64,000 nt of DNA. It comes from RYN-230 sp963718305. Lineage in GTDB: Bacteria > Actinomycetota > Actinomycetes > Streptosporangiales > Streptosporangiaceae. Made by a program: the position numbers and the translations under genes. The notes under the pieces are model-generated. The model saw only the letters and a list, made by a program, of their open reading frames with translations. It was not told the DNA's origin and did no database searches. This document shows positions 23,090-32,190 of the stretch, in pieces. The stretch lies in NCBI GenBank assembly GCA_963718305.1, contig CAVQZG010000018.1:310001-374000 (forward strand). Reading direction: 5' to 3'. How positions within the stretch are numbered: the first letter of the stretch is position 1; each line of letters opens with the position of its first letter.

Positions 23090-23611
23090 CTCACCGTCGC
23101 CCGCAGCCCTGCATCCGCCGGGCCTGGCCATGCGGTGGATCAGCGGTGGTGTGTTCGGCCGATGGTGCTGGGCACGACTACTGCGCGGCTCGATCGAGGC
23201 GGCCTGGAAGTACGGCATGAAGCGCTGATCGAGCTGCCGGAGTGGCAGGAAGTCCTGGAGCGGAATCCGGGCAACCGCGACCGTCCTGGCCATGGACCCC
23301 CAGGAGTTCATCGCGGACCTGGAGCGGTGGATGGCCGCCTACGCACCGCCGGTCGCGGGGCAGACGATCCCCGGCATCCCCGACGCCGACATCGCCGCCG
23401 CCATCTCGGTTCCGACGATCGTCTTCCGCAGCGGTGCGAGCGATAGGCGGTGGCGGCCCTGATCCCGGGCGCACGCCTGCTGGAACCGCCCTGGGGCGAC
23501 CGGGAGTGGATCGAGCGCGGCGAGCAGCGGGACGCCCCGGGCGAGTCGCTCTTCAAGAGCTGGCCGCTCCTGGTTCCGCAGCTGGCCGGCTTTGGCCAGC
23601 AGATCCCCTGA
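23090..23611 (+). pseudogene. alpha/beta-hydrolase remnant with several frameshifts
   Basis: Translation across frames gives successive pieces of one alpha/beta-hydrolase C-terminal half: GLAMRWISGGVFG, GSIEAAWKYGM, EALIELPEWQEVLERNPGN, TVLAMDPQEFIADLERWMAAYAPP then SVPTIVFRSGASD, and LIPGARLLEPPWGDREWIERG ending at TGA 23611. At least four frame changes are needed, and the N-terminal half with the nucleophile elbow is missing. A promoter-like AT patch with TCAAATTTGA (22977-22986) precedes it. It is a decayed gene, not a working enzyme. Confidence 0.8.
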
Positions 23612-23645
23612 CCCGGGCCGTTAGCCAGCCCGCGCGTCGTGCGGG

Positions 23646-24137
23646 TCACCCGCCGGGCCGCGAACCTGGTTCCGCGTTCTCGAACACCAGGAGCCAGGCG
23701 ACGTTCACGCCCACGAACACCACGGCGGTCAGCAGCACGGCCGCGATGCGCTCCGGCGCGATCGGGAAGCTCAGCTGGCCGACGATGTGCGGGTGAATGG
23801 CCAGTATCACGATCACGACATAGGCGGCCATCGCCGCCAGGTAGGCGGCCAGGCCAACCTTGCCCGCCGCGGGCGCGCGCAGCGCGATCAGGGCGACGAT
23901 CCCGCCTCCCGCGGCGACGCCGAGCGATACCCGCCAGAGCCCGCCGCTGCCCGGGTTGACCAGGACCAGCAGGGCCGCCAATCCGGGCAGCGAGAAATGG
24001 GTAGCCACGGCGAAGGCTCGCCGCTGGTGCAGCGAACTTCCCCGCCACCCGGCCTGACGGATCGCTGCGACAACAAGCCACAAGCCCAGCAGCGTGAAAC
24101 ACACTGCGGACAACGGAATGTAGAACTCTGTGAGCAT
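23646..24137 (-). CDS. five-helix membrane protein of unknown function
   Basis: This 163-residue protein has about five transmembrane helices (near 8-27, 44-62, 69-86, 95-115, 130-150) and short loops. I do not recognise the family; the layout resembles small DUF-type integral membrane proteins of actinobacteria. No catalytic motif or charged pair in the helices stands out. It is 70 bases downstream of, and on the same strand as, the acetyltransferase gene, so co-transcription is possible. Confidence 0.7.
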   Translation of the reverse strand: MLTEFYIPLSAVCFTLLGLWLVVAAIRQAGWRGSSLHQRRAFAVATHFSLPGLAALLVLVNPGSGGLWRVSLGVAAGGGIVALIALRAPAAGKVGLAAYLAAMAAYVVIVILAIHPHIVGQLSFPIAPERIAAVLLTAVVFVGVNVAWLLVFENAEPGSRPGG

Positions 24138-24207
24138 GGCCCCCCCGGTGCACGTCCCGCGATCACGCCGCCGAGGTCCCGATCAGCCGGGCAACCGCCC
24201 CGTCATG

Positions 24208-25002
24208 TTACGAGGGCGCCCGCGACACGCTGACCTCGGTCTCGTAGTCCGCGAACCCGACCGCCCGGTAGAGACCGATGGCGGGCTCCCCGGGATCGGC
24301 GACGATCACCAGCGTCGTGGCGGCGAGATGGCCGGTGGCGTACCGGCCGGCGTGGCAGAGCAGCGTGGCGGCCAGCCCCTGCCGGCGGGCGTCCGGATGG
24401 GTGGCCACCTCCTGGTAGCGGGCCACCCCGCGCCGGTCAGAAAACACGCCCAGCTGGGAGGCCAGCTGACCGTCGAGGAACGCGCCGAACCACGCCCCGT
24501 GACCGGTCCCGGCCAGGGCGCGCCGGGCCGCATCCCGCGCTGCGATGAAGGCCGGGTCGGCCGCAGAGCTTCCCTCCTCGGCATCGCAGACCGCCCGCAA
24601 CTGCGCGGACTGCCGCCAGTCGTCGTCCCCGGCCAGCTCCCGGAGCACCGCCGCATGGTTCGGATGCGGCGGCTCGCGGAGGGCCGCGGCGGTCAGGACC
24701 GTGTCGTGCTGGACATCAAGCCCGGCTGCGGCGAAGGCGTCCAGCCCGGCTGCGGCCCCGCTGGTGACGTCGATCCCCAGCGCCACATGAGCCGAGTCCG
24801 GGAACTCAGACCTGAACCGCGCCAGGCCGGGCTCCGGCCCCTCGTCCACCGCCCCGGCCGGCAGCAGGATGAAGTTGCCCCACCAGAAAGCCGGGTTCGC
24901 CGGGGTGCGGACGGTCACGTAACCGGGGTGATCAACGACCTGGCTGCCCTCGAGGGCCCGGATCATCAGGTCAGTCCGGTACCCCAGCGAGGTGACATCC
25001 AC
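24208..25002 (-). CDS. GNAT-family N-acetyltransferase (two-domain type)
   Basis: This 264-residue protein has an N-terminal segment (VTSLGYRTDLMIRALEGS, then ANPAFWWGNFILL) found in a distinct actinobacterial GNAT group, and a C-terminal GNAT domain with the acetyl-CoA motif VATHPDARRQGLAATLL and GLYRAVGF. The GTG at 25002 matches where homologues begin. The substrate is unknown. Spacing to the cupin gene upstream is 62 bases, on the same strand. Confidence 0.83.
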   Translation of the reverse strand: MDVTSLGYRTDLMIRALEGSQVVDHPGYVTVRTPANPAFWWGNFILLPAGAVDEGPEPGLARFRSEFPDSAHVALGIDVTSGAAAGLDAFAAAGLDVQHDTVLTAAALREPPHPNHAAVLRELAGDDDWRQSAQLRAVCDAEEGSSAADPAFIAARDAARRALAGTGHGAWFGAFLDGQLASQLGVFSDRRGVARYQEVATHPDARRQGLAATLLCHAGRYATGHLAATTLVIVADPGEPAIGLYRAVGFADYETEVSVSRAPS

Positions 25003-25064
25003 CCGCCGAGCATAGCCAGCGCCTGGTGCTGGTACTGGCCCGGTCAGCTCGGCGGCCGCGGCCG

Positions 25065-25463
25065 CTACCCGGCTGGCGCTGGCTGGCCGGCCTGGGTGTA
25101 ATGGATGTCGAGCGGCTTGTTCGCGATGAACAAGAAGGTCACGTCGTTGTCCTGGGTCGCGCCGTGCTCCATCTCCATCCCCTCGGGGAACCACACGAAG
25201 CTGCCCGGGCCGAAGGAACCGGCGTGCGTCTTCAGGATGCCGTCGAGGACATACATGCCGTGCGCACAGTTGTGCGTGTGCCATTCGTTGGTGAATCCGG
25301 CGAAATACTTCATCTTCATCACCGACATCCCGGTGTCGGGATCCTCGATGAGCTGCTTCGCGGCGAGATCGCCGTTGAGCTCGTCAATGTGGCGGATCTC
25401 CCACGGCATGGTGTGGGTGTCCCAGCTGTGCACCTGACCCGCTGACTCTGCTTCCCCGGACAT
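25065..25463 (-). CDS. single-domain cupin protein
   Basis: This 132-residue cupin has a metal-site motif with paired histidines (NEWHTHNCAHGMYVLDG) and a second-strand PGSFVWFPEGMEMEHGA. The three or four His plus Glu fit an iron or manganese centre. The N-terminal 40 residues (WEIRHIDELNGDLAAKQLIEDPDTGM) are typical of small uncharacterised actinobacterial cupins. Function could be a dioxygenase or a sensor; sequence alone does not decide. Confidence 0.8.
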   Translation of the reverse strand: MSGEAESAGQVHSWDTHTMPWEIRHIDELNGDLAAKQLIEDPDTGMSVMKMKYFAGFTNEWHTHNCAHGMYVLDGILKTHAGSFGPGSFVWFPEGMEMEHGATQDNDVTFLFIANKPLDIHYTQAGQPAPAG

Positions 25464-25563
25464 CGGCCGCCTCCCGCGCTCATGGACAAATCGCCGTGCT
25501 GGCGCCATCCTGCCCCGGGCTGGCGAGCCGGTCAGGCCCAATCTGAGACCACCCGGTCCGGGT

Positions 25564-26010
25564 TCAGTGCTGCAGCCCATCCCAGGACCATCGCGGGATG
25601 CTCAGGCCCCCGGGAACCTCGTCAGCCGACTCGTGATAGCGCGACAGGGTCGTGGTGGTGGCCCAGGCGAAGTAGTCGTGCAGCACCTGCCGCAGCCCGG
25701 CTGGTTCCAGGCCGGTGTCGTGCATGGCCTGGTCGAAACAGGCAATCGCGCGGCGGTCCATGTCCTCGTGCGGCCCGTTGCCGCTGTGGATCCGCACGAC
25801 CGAGGTCTCGTCTCCGTAGCTGCCGGAGTAGCGGGCCGGGCCGCCGAGGGCCTCGGCCCAGTAGGCGGCCAGCCGCTCGTTGTGCTGCGGATGGAATCCG
25901 TGGCTGAACGCGTGGCTGACGATCTCGTCGGCCATCACCCGGGAGTGCCACGCCTCGGCCAGGCGGAGCAGGCCCGCCTGGCCGCCTGCGGCCTCATACA
26001 CGCTCTGCAT
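25564..26010 (-). CDS. group II truncated hemoglobin-like protein
   Basis: This 148-residue protein has the truncated-globin start YEAAGGQAGLLRLAEAWHSRVMAD and the pattern HNERLAAYWAEALGGPARYS, then HSGNG and ACFDQAM, typical of the TrHbO-like group II. Such globins bind O2 or NO and often act in detoxification. It sits in a run of minus-strand redox or stress genes (cupin, YceI). Confidence 0.88.
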   Translation of the reverse strand: MQSVYEAAGGQAGLLRLAEAWHSRVMADEIVSHAFSHGFHPQHNERLAAYWAEALGGPARYSGSYGDETSVVRIHSGNGPHEDMDRRAIACFDQAMHDTGLEPAGLRQVLHDYFAWATTTTLSRYHESADEVPGGLSIPRWSWDGLQH

Positions 26011-26095
26011 GCCCCCAGGATGCCAGGCGCCCGCCGCAGCGTGAGGTCGCAGCGCCCAGTTGCCCGGGAAACCAGGCGCCGCGACCTCGGCATCG

Positions 26096-26611
26096 TCACG
26101 TTTGCCGGGTGAGCTGGGCCGAGAACGACAGGTCAACGAACCGGCGGACCAGGAGCCCGGGTACCCGGATGCCGGCGTCGCGCAGGTCCAGCCGGGCCGT
26201 GCCGCTCACCAGCAGCCGGGCCTCGGTCGGGAGCACGTCCAGCTTCGCGTCGATGTGCAGCGGCGCCGCACATCGGCGCACCCGCAGCACCGCGTCGGCG
26301 CGCCACCCGTCGCCGGCGACGTCGATGCCGTCGGCGGCGGCCTCCATGAGGGAGTACGCCTCGGCGGCCAGGAAGCGCCGGCCGCGCAGGTCAGCGTCGC
26401 GCCGGGGGTTCCCGGTGTCGATCGAGGCGGGGTCGAGGGTGGCCTGGAACCGGCGGGGCTGCCCGTCCGGGCCCACCTCGAGCGTCCCGCCCGTCACGGC
26501 GATCGTGCCGTGCACCGTCTGCCCGAACAGGTGGCGCGCCGCGAACGCGGCCCGGGTGCGGGTGAGATCGGCGGTCCACATCCCGGCGCCGACCGAGGTC
26601 ATCGTGGTCAT
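26096..26611 (-). CDS. YceI-family lipid-binding protein
   Basis: This 171-residue protein has the YceI lipocalin-like pattern: TSVGAGMWTADLTRTRAAFAARHL at the start, GTIAVTGGTLEVG, and PASIDTGNPRRDADLRGRRFL. Family members bind polyisoprenoids or similar lipids; this one has no signal peptide. AGGGAG precedes the ATG, which overlaps the stop of the gene upstream (ATGA), so the pair is translationally coupled. Confidence 0.9.
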   Translation of the reverse strand: MTTMTSVGAGMWTADLTRTRAAFAARHLFGQTVHGTIAVTGGTLEVGPDGQPRRFQATLDPASIDTGNPRRDADLRGRRFLAAEAYSLMEAAADGIDVAGDGWRADAVLRVRRCAAPLHIDAKLDVLPTEARLLVSGTARLDLRDAGIRVPGLLVRRFVDLSFSAQLTRQT

Positions 26612-27156
26612 GACCGGCTCCCTTCGGGGATCGGCAGGTCGGCGTGGACCAGCCGGTAGAAGCTGATCCGGTCGGGACCGCCGAGGAACGCCGGATCCTC
26701 CCCCGGCAGCAGGTCGGTGGACATGATGGCCTGGGCGGCTGCGTCGAAGACGTCCATGCTCTCGGCGAGGACCGCCACCAGGTAGGCGTTGTCCGCGGCG
26801 CGCATCCGCAGCACCGAGACGATGCCGGCGATGCCCTCGGTGGCCGGGCCCAGACGGCCCGCCGCCGCCCGCTGCTCGGCCGCGACCCACTCCTCGCTGC
26901 GAGGACCGGAGAACTCCACGACCTGCAGGTACGTGGCCGGCCCCGCACTGCGGCCGGGGCGGGTCTCGATCAGGTGATACCGGCCAGGTCCGGTCTCGGG
27001 CCATCCGACCAGCATGATTCCGTCGCCGGGGGCCAGGGGCCGCCCGATCAGTGCCCCGAGGGGGTCCCCGGCGGCGTAGGCGCTCGCGAGCGCATCGTCC
27101 ACCCACCCGGTCTCGACCGGGTGGGCGCTGGGCTGTGGGTGTACGGAGATATCCAT
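26608..27156 (-). CDS. unknown protein, possible dimeric alpha/beta-barrel fold
   Basis: This 182-residue protein is not one I recognise. The central part (YHLIETRPGRSAGPATYLQVVEFSGPRS, then a helix, SVLRMRAADNAYLVAVLAES, helix, DRISFYRLVHADLP) alternates strands and helices in a way that resembles dimeric ferredoxin-like barrels such as ABM monooxygenases, but no motif confirms it. It is the first gene of a coupled pair with yceI and is divergent from the large LuxR regulator. Confidence 0.65.
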   Translation of the reverse strand: MDISVHPQPSAHPVETGWVDDALASAYAAGDPLGALIGRPLAPGDGIMLVGWPETGPGRYHLIETRPGRSAGPATYLQVVEFSGPRSEEWVAAEQRAAAGRLGPATEGIAGIVSVLRMRAADNAYLVAVLAESMDVFDAAAQAIMSTDLLPGEDPAFLGGPDRISFYRLVHADLPIPEGSRS

Positions 27157-27226
27157 GTCCGCCAGCGTCGTATCCGGACCCGGCCGGCACATCCGTGCCG
27201 GTACTGAAGTGCGGTACTGAATCCTG

Positions 27227-30010
27227 GTGGCCAGGCTGCGCGATACTGGGTGCGTGTCCGCTGCCGCGGGGGGTGCCGTGTTCGTCGGCCGGGAGCGAGA
27301 ACTAGGCGTCCTGGCCGCCCACCTGGCCGCCCAGGATCGGTCATCCAGCGGGGTTCTGCTGATCAGCGGCCCGGCCGGCGTCGGCAAGACCACTCTCGTC
27401 GACCAGGCGGTCCGGGACGCCGCGGCTCCGCCGGTCGTCCGCGGGTACTGCCCGGCGGAGCCTGCGCCGCCGCTGTGGCCCTGGCGCGCCGCGCTGCGGC
27501 GGGCCGGGGTCGAGATCGCTGACGAACCCGACATCGAGCCGGCCGCGGCGGCCTCCGCCCGGTTCGCCGCGCTCGCGCAGATGAGCGACGCGCTGATCGA
27601 GGCCGGCCCGCTGGCGGTGGTGCTCGAGGACCTGCACTGGGCGGACGCCGCGTCGCTGGACCTCCTGGCCCAGGTCGGGATGGCTTCGGGTGGCACCCCC
27701 GTCACGGTCATCGGCACCGTGCGGTCGCCTGCGCCGCAGGAGGTCGGGATCCGCCTGGCCGGCCTCGGCCGGTACGGCGCCGTGACGCTCCCCCTCGCGC
27801 CCTTCACCCCCGGCGAGGTCGCCGAACTGGTCGATCCTGCCCTGGCTTCCGACGTGTACCAGCGCACCGGCGGCCTGCCCCTCCTGGTGGCGGCCGTGCG
27901 GGCCGGGTACGGGTCAGCCGACCTCACCGTGGTCGTCGGCGGCCTGCTGGCCGCCCTGACCCCGGCCCAGCGCGGGGTCATCGAGGCGGCCGCCGTCCTC
28001 GGCGAAATCGTCGACGATCATCTGCTGGCCGCCGTCGTCGCCGGGAACCCCGGCGACGCGCCAGCCGGGCCGGCCGCGTGGCACGACGACAGCGTCGCGG
28101 AGGCGCTGGCCGCGGCGTGGCGGGGCGGCCTGCTGGCGGTGGACGAGGGGACCCGGCGCTACCGCTTCGCCCACGCGCTGGTCCGCGACGGCATCGTGGA
28201 CCGCCTCGACCCGGCCACGGCCCGGGTGCTGCACCGCGCGGCCGCGCTCGCCCTCCAGTCGTCGGCCGACGCTGGCCGGGCGGGCCGGATCGCCGCGCAC
28301 TGGCGGCACGCGGGTACCGATCCCGGAACGCGGCGGGCGGCGGCAGCGTGGGCCCGGAAGGCGGCGGCGCAGGCCCGGTCGGCCCGGGCCTACGACGATG
28401 CCGCCCGGCTGCTGGCCGGGGCGCTGGCCGATATGTCCGCGGTCGAGGCAGACGGCGTCGAGCGCACCGACGTGCTGCTCGAGCTGGCGCACGCGGAATA
28501 CCTGGCCGGCCGGTACGACACCTGCCTGGAACGCTGCGTCGACGCCGCGGACGCGGCCGCCGCCGCAGGCCGCGGCGACCTCGTGGCGCGCAGTGCCCTG
28601 GTGCTGCAGGGCGTCACGTACCCGCAAGCCGCGGAGGTGCTCACCCGGCTCTGCCAGCGCGCCCTGGCGTACGCGGATCTCGGAATTGATCTTCGTGCTC
28701 GCGTCCTGGCCCAGCTAGCCACGATGGAGGCCGATTCCGGCCATGTCGCGGCGGCTGAGGCGCTGGCCCGCGAGGCGCTGGCCCTCGCCGCGGAGAGCGG
28801 CGACCCGCTGGCCGAGATCGAGGCCGCGCACGCGCGCGAGATGACGCTCGTGCACCCCGATGACACACCGGAACGGATGCGGCTCGGCGACCTGGTGGCC
28901 GACCGGGCCGAGGCGCTCGGGCAGCCGCTCGCCGCGCTGATCGGGCACGAGTGGCGGATCCACGCGGCCTACCTGTCGGCCCGGCTGGATGTCGTCGACG
29001 CCGCGGTCAGCAGCATCGAACGGCTGGCCCGCCGGTCCGCCCTGCCGCTGGCGCAATGGCACCTGCACCGGCTGCACGCCAGCCGGGCCATGCTGGCCGG
29101 CCAGTTCGCCGAGTCCTCCGAGCACAGCCGCCGCGCGTTCGCGATCGCCCGCGACTCCGGTGACCAGACCGCGATGGCCATGCACTTCGCGCACGGTGTA
29201 CGGCTGGCGGTGGTGCGCGGTGACCCCGCCAGCCTGCCCGACGGACTGGGCGAGGTGCTGGCCGCGGCGCCGTCCACGCCGATCGTTGAGGTCGAGCGCG
29301 CGAACGTGCTGGCGCTGACCGGCTCGCTGCCCGAAGCGCGGAGCATCTACGACCGGTTGTGCGGCCTGCTGCCGTATCCGACAGAGCACCCGGCCTGGCC
29401 GGCGGTGCTGACCCAGATGGTCGAGCTCATCCAGCTGTTCGGCGACGCCGCGGCGGCTGAGATCGTCTACCGGCAGCTGCTGCCGTTCCGGCCGTACCCG
29501 GGCGCGCTGGGCACCTCCACCGTGTATTTCCTGGGCACGATCAGCCGTAACCTCGGCGAGCTATGTGAGGTCTTCGGCGACCACGCGAGCGCCATCGAGC
29601 TGCTGCGCGAGGCGCTGCCGCGCAACCGGGCGATCGGCGCCCGGCCGGACATCGCGCTGACCTCGCTCAGCCTGGCCGGGCTGCTGCGCGACGGCGACCG
29701 GGCCCAGCGGGCCGAGGCGGCGGCGCTGGCGCAGGACGCCCTGGACCTGTCGGCCCGGCTGGACATGCCCGGGCCGGTGGCCGCGGCCGGGCGGCTCGCG
29801 GCCCAGCTGGCCGCCGGCCGCGATGACGCGGATCCGCTGACCGGCCGGGAGCGGGAAGTCGCCACCCTGCTCACCGAGGCGCTGTCCAACCGGCAGATCG
29901 CGGCCCGGCTGGTGCTGTCGGAGCGCACGGTGGAGTCGCACGTCCGCAGCATCCTGGCCAAGACCCAGTGCGCGAACCGTACCGAGTTCGTGGCCAGGTG
30001 GCCTCCGTGA
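27227..30010 (+). CDS. large LuxR-family ATPase transcriptional regulator (LAL)
   Basis: This 927-residue protein has a Walker A (GPAGVGKT, 48-55) and Walker B (VVLEDLHWAD, about 131-140), a long alpha-helical TPR-like middle, and a LuxR helix-turn-helix at the C-terminus (LTGREREVATLLTEALSNRQIAARL ... TVESHVRSIL). LAL proteins are ATP-dependent activators of metabolic or secondary-product genes. GTG 27227 has no ribosome site; GTG 27254, just after a GATACT box, could be a leaderless start. It is divergent from the yceI pair, its likeliest local target. Confidence 0.92.
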   Translation: MARLRDTGCVSAAAGGAVFVGRERELGVLAAHLAAQDRSSSGVLLISGPAGVGKTTLVDQAVRDAAAPPVVRGYCPAEPAPPLWPWRAALRRAGVEIADEPDIEPAAAASARFAALAQMSDALIEAGPLAVVLEDLHWADAASLDLLAQVGMASGGTPVTVIGTVRSPAPQEVGIRLAGLGRYGAVTLPLAPFTPGEVAELVDPALASDVYQRTGGLPLLVAAVRAGYGSADLTVVVGGLLAALTPAQRGVIEAAAVLGEIVDDHLLAAVVAGNPGDAPAGPAAWHDDSVAEALAAAWRGGLLAVDEGTRRYRFAHALVRDGIVDRLDPATARVLHRAAALALQSSADAGRAGRIAAHWRHAGTDPGTRRAAAAWARKAAAQARSARAYDDAARLLAGALADMSAVEADGVERTDVLLELAHAEYLAGRYDTCLERCVDAADAAAAAGRGDLVARSALVLQGVTYPQAAEVLTRLCQRALAYADLGIDLRARVLAQLATMEADSGHVAAAEALAREALALAAESGDPLAEIEAAHAREMTLVHPDDTPERMRLGDLVADRAEALGQPLAALIGHEWRIHAAYLSARLDVVDAAVSSIERLARRSALPLAQWHLHRLHASRAMLAGQFAESSEHSRRAFAIARDSGDQTAMAMHFAHGVRLAVVRGDPASLPDGLGEVLAAAPSTPIVEVERANVLALTGSLPEARSIYDRLCGLLPYPTEHPAWPAVLTQMVELIQLFGDAAAAEIVYRQLLPFRPYPGALGTSTVYFLGTISRNLGELCEVFGDHASAIELLREALPRNRAIGARPDIALTSLSLAGLLRDGDRAQRAEAAALAQDALDLSARLDMPGPVAAAGRLAAQLAAGRDDADPLTGREREVATLLTEALSNRQIAARLVLSERTVESHVRSILAKTQCANRTEFVARWPP

Positions 30011-30123
30011 TGACCGGCTGGTGATTCTTTCCTGGCCAGCCGGGTAGTGGGGGGATCCAGGCGGTGCCGGATCAGGCCGGCGCCGTCGCATCCGGCTGCG
30101 TTCCCGGCCAGGAGGAGTCATCC

Positions 30124-30501
30124 ATGAGCACAGCGGGCGTACCAGATGAGTTGCTGAACTACCGGGCCGACAGCGACATCGCGGTGGTCACGGTGAGCGG
30201 TGAGGTTGACGTGTCTACCAGCGGCGAGCTCCGGACGGGGCTCCTCCGCGTTCTCACCGACGAGGCCTATCGCGGCCTGGTCGTGAACCTGGCCAACGTG
30301 AACTTCATCGATTCGACCGGCGTCGGCGTCCTGGTCGGGGTGTGGCACCGGGTCCGGGGGACCGAGGACTGCCTGGCCCTGGCCGCGCCGTCCCGCCAGG
30401 CCCGGAACATCCTGGAGACCACGGGCCTGATGAGGGTACTCCCGGTCTACGACACCGAAGCCGAGGCCGTCCAGGCCTGCCGCGAGCCCGCCGCCCAGTA
30501 A
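30124..30501 (+). CDS. STAS-domain anti-sigma factor antagonist
   Basis: This 125-residue STAS protein has the conserved loop NVNFIDSTGVGVLVG with Ser64 as the likely phosphorylation site, as in SpoIIAA/RsbV. It would bind an anti-sigma-factor kinase and free a sigma factor when unphosphorylated. GGAGGA sits seven bases before the ATG. No anti-sigma or sigma gene is adjacent, so it is an orphan partner. Confidence 0.92.
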   Translation: MSTAGVPDELLNYRADSDIAVVTVSGEVDVSTSGELRTGLLRVLTDEAYRGLVVNLANVNFIDSTGVGVLVGVWHRVRGTEDCLALAAPSRQARNILETTGLMRVLPVYDTEAEAVQACREPAAQ

Positions 30502-30537
30502 TCGCCAGGCCACGGCCCTCGACCTCGGGAGCCGGAA

Positions 30538-30840
30538 TCAGGAGCCGGACATGATCGGCGCGGTCCCGCCGGGCTGCAGCCTCACCTTCGAATAACGCCT
30601 GGACCGGCGGGCCAGCGACCAGCGGTAGTTCTGCTGGCCTCTCGCCACGCCGACCAGGTCCACGCCGGGGAAGCCGTCCAGAGTGCAGGCGGACGAGCCC
30701 TGGTTGGTCAGGTCCACCGTCTGCGTGGTCTGCGACCGGGAGCCGGAGGTCCTGGCCCCCAGGGCAAAGCTCAGGTTCCCGGGCTGGCAGGGACGCAGTC
30801 CGTTGCCGGTTGGAAAAAACGGGGCAGCCGGTACGTTGTG
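30538..30840 (-). pseudogene. DUF4232 fragment without start
   Basis: The frame encodes CQPGNLSFALGARTSGSRSQTTQTVDLTNQGSSACTLDGFPGVDL, a DUF4232 beta-sandwich pattern with its two conserved cysteines, normally found after a lipoprotein or signal peptide. Here there is no in-frame start or signal sequence before it overlaps the next gene's start, and the C-terminus stops shortly after PGGTAPI, missing the last strands. It looks like the remnant of a secreted protein gene. Confidence 0.6.
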
Positions 30841-32148
30841 ATCATGGTGTCGGGTGAGCCGGGGCAGGCGGGGGAGCGGCGGCGGCAGGTCATCTGGGCC
30901 GCGGCCATCGGCGGCGTGGCCGGGGCGGCGCTGGCCGGTCACCGGGGCCCGCGGGCCGCCAGCGTGGGCGCGGCCGCCGGCGCGGGCCTGCTGGCGGCGT
31001 CGGAGGCGGTGGCCCGGGCCCGGCAGCGACCTGGTGAGATCCCCGCGCTGTGGCAGCGGATCGCGACCAGCGCGGCCCTGGTGGCCCCACTCGGCTGGGC
31101 GGCGGGCCGGACCGGCCGGGCCGGGCCGGTGGCGGTGGGGGCGGTGACCGGGGGCCTGGGTGGCCTGCTCGGGATCCGCCCGCAGAAGGTGCTGGCCGGG
31201 CCGGTGTTCGGAGCCGCGGTCGGCGGGCTGCTCGGCGCGCGGTGGCGCACGGTCCCCGCCGCGGTCGTGGCCAGCACGACGATGCTGACCTACCGGGTGG
31301 TGTCGGCGCTGGTCTTCCGGGACGCCGCGGTGACCCTGCTCGCGGAGCGGGTCCGGGCCGAAGACCTGCCGTTCGTGGTGCCGCGGGCCGCCCGGTCCCG
31401 GTACGTGGGCACCGGATACCTGCGTGAGCTGGCCGCAGAACTCGGCGGGCGTTACGTCCCGGCTGCCCCCGATGTGGGCATCGTGTCCTCAGTACAGGAG
31501 CTGGCCAGCCCGGATTTCGACCCGGCCGGCCTGGATCCCCAGGTCCGGGAGTTCTACGAGCACACCACCCGGTTCTCGCTCGACATCGTGCCGGAATGGC
31601 GGCTCTGGGTCCGGCCCGGTTACCTGCTGTACCGGGCCATGGTGGCCCGCCCGCTGGGGCAGGCGAACGTGCCGATGAACCAGCGGGAGACGCTCCGCGG
31701 CATCCGCAGCCGGATCGACGTGATCACCTCAGCCGACGATGCGGTCGCGGTCCGCTGCTGGATCCGCTCGTTCGCCGACACCGATGAGCCGATCTACGTG
31801 GGCATCTACACCACCTACCGGCACGGCGGCCGCGGCTACGTCAGCGTGGGCTTCCCGCTGCCGCAGGCCAGCTTCACCGCGACGCTGCTGCCCCGGGCCC
31901 GGCCCGCCGGTGGCCTGGTCCTGACCAGCCGGAGCGACCTGGACCAGCCCGGGCACTATCTGGCGTATATCGACCCGGCCAGCGGCGAGCTCACCGCGGT
32001 GGCGGTCCGCGGGTTCGCCGAGCAGCTCGATGTCTATGTGCGCGACGGCGACCTGCGGGCGGAGCACGCGTTCTCCGTGTTCGGCCTGCCCTTTCTCGTC
32101 CTGCACTACCGGATGCACCGCAAGCCGGCCAGCTCACCGCCGGGGTAA
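30838..32148 (+). CDS. uncharacterised actinobacterial protein with glycine-rich membrane N-terminus
   Basis: This 436-residue protein has a Gly/Ala-rich region (about 20-165) with several weak hydrophobic helices, followed by a soluble half of about 270 residues (YVGTGYLRELAAELGGRYVPAAPDV ... AFSVFGLPFLVLHYRMHRKP). I do not recognise a named family. A TTGGAA and TACGTT pair lies 16 bases apart directly before the GTG, suggesting a leaderless message; ATG 30844 is an alternative start. Confidence 0.72.
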   Translation: MIMVSGEPGQAGERRRQVIWAAAIGGVAGAALAGHRGPRAASVGAAAGAGLLAASEAVARARQRPGEIPALWQRIATSAALVAPLGWAAGRTGRAGPVAVGAVTGGLGGLLGIRPQKVLAGPVFGAAVGGLLGARWRTVPAAVVASTTMLTYRVVSALVFRDAAVTLLAERVRAEDLPFVVPRAARSRYVGTGYLRELAAELGGRYVPAAPDVGIVSSVQELASPDFDPAGLDPQVREFYEHTTRFSLDIVPEWRLWVRPGYLLYRAMVARPLGQANVPMNQRETLRGIRSRIDVITSADDAVAVRCWIRSFADTDEPIYVGIYTTYRHGGRGYVSVGFPLPQASFTATLLPRARPAGGLVLTSRSDLDQPGHYLAYIDPASGELTAVAVRGFAEQLDVYVRDGDLRAEHAFSVFGLPFLVLHYRMHRKPASSPPG

Positions 32149-32190
32149 TGCCGTTGCCGCCCCTCAGGGGTCATCTCTACTCTTCACCGC

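Noticed and set aside
27157..27981. N-terminal extension of the 182-residue minus-strand gene
   Set aside because: The extension lies inside the antisense of the LuxR gene and is Arg/Ser-rich; the ATG at 27156 fits a normal start.
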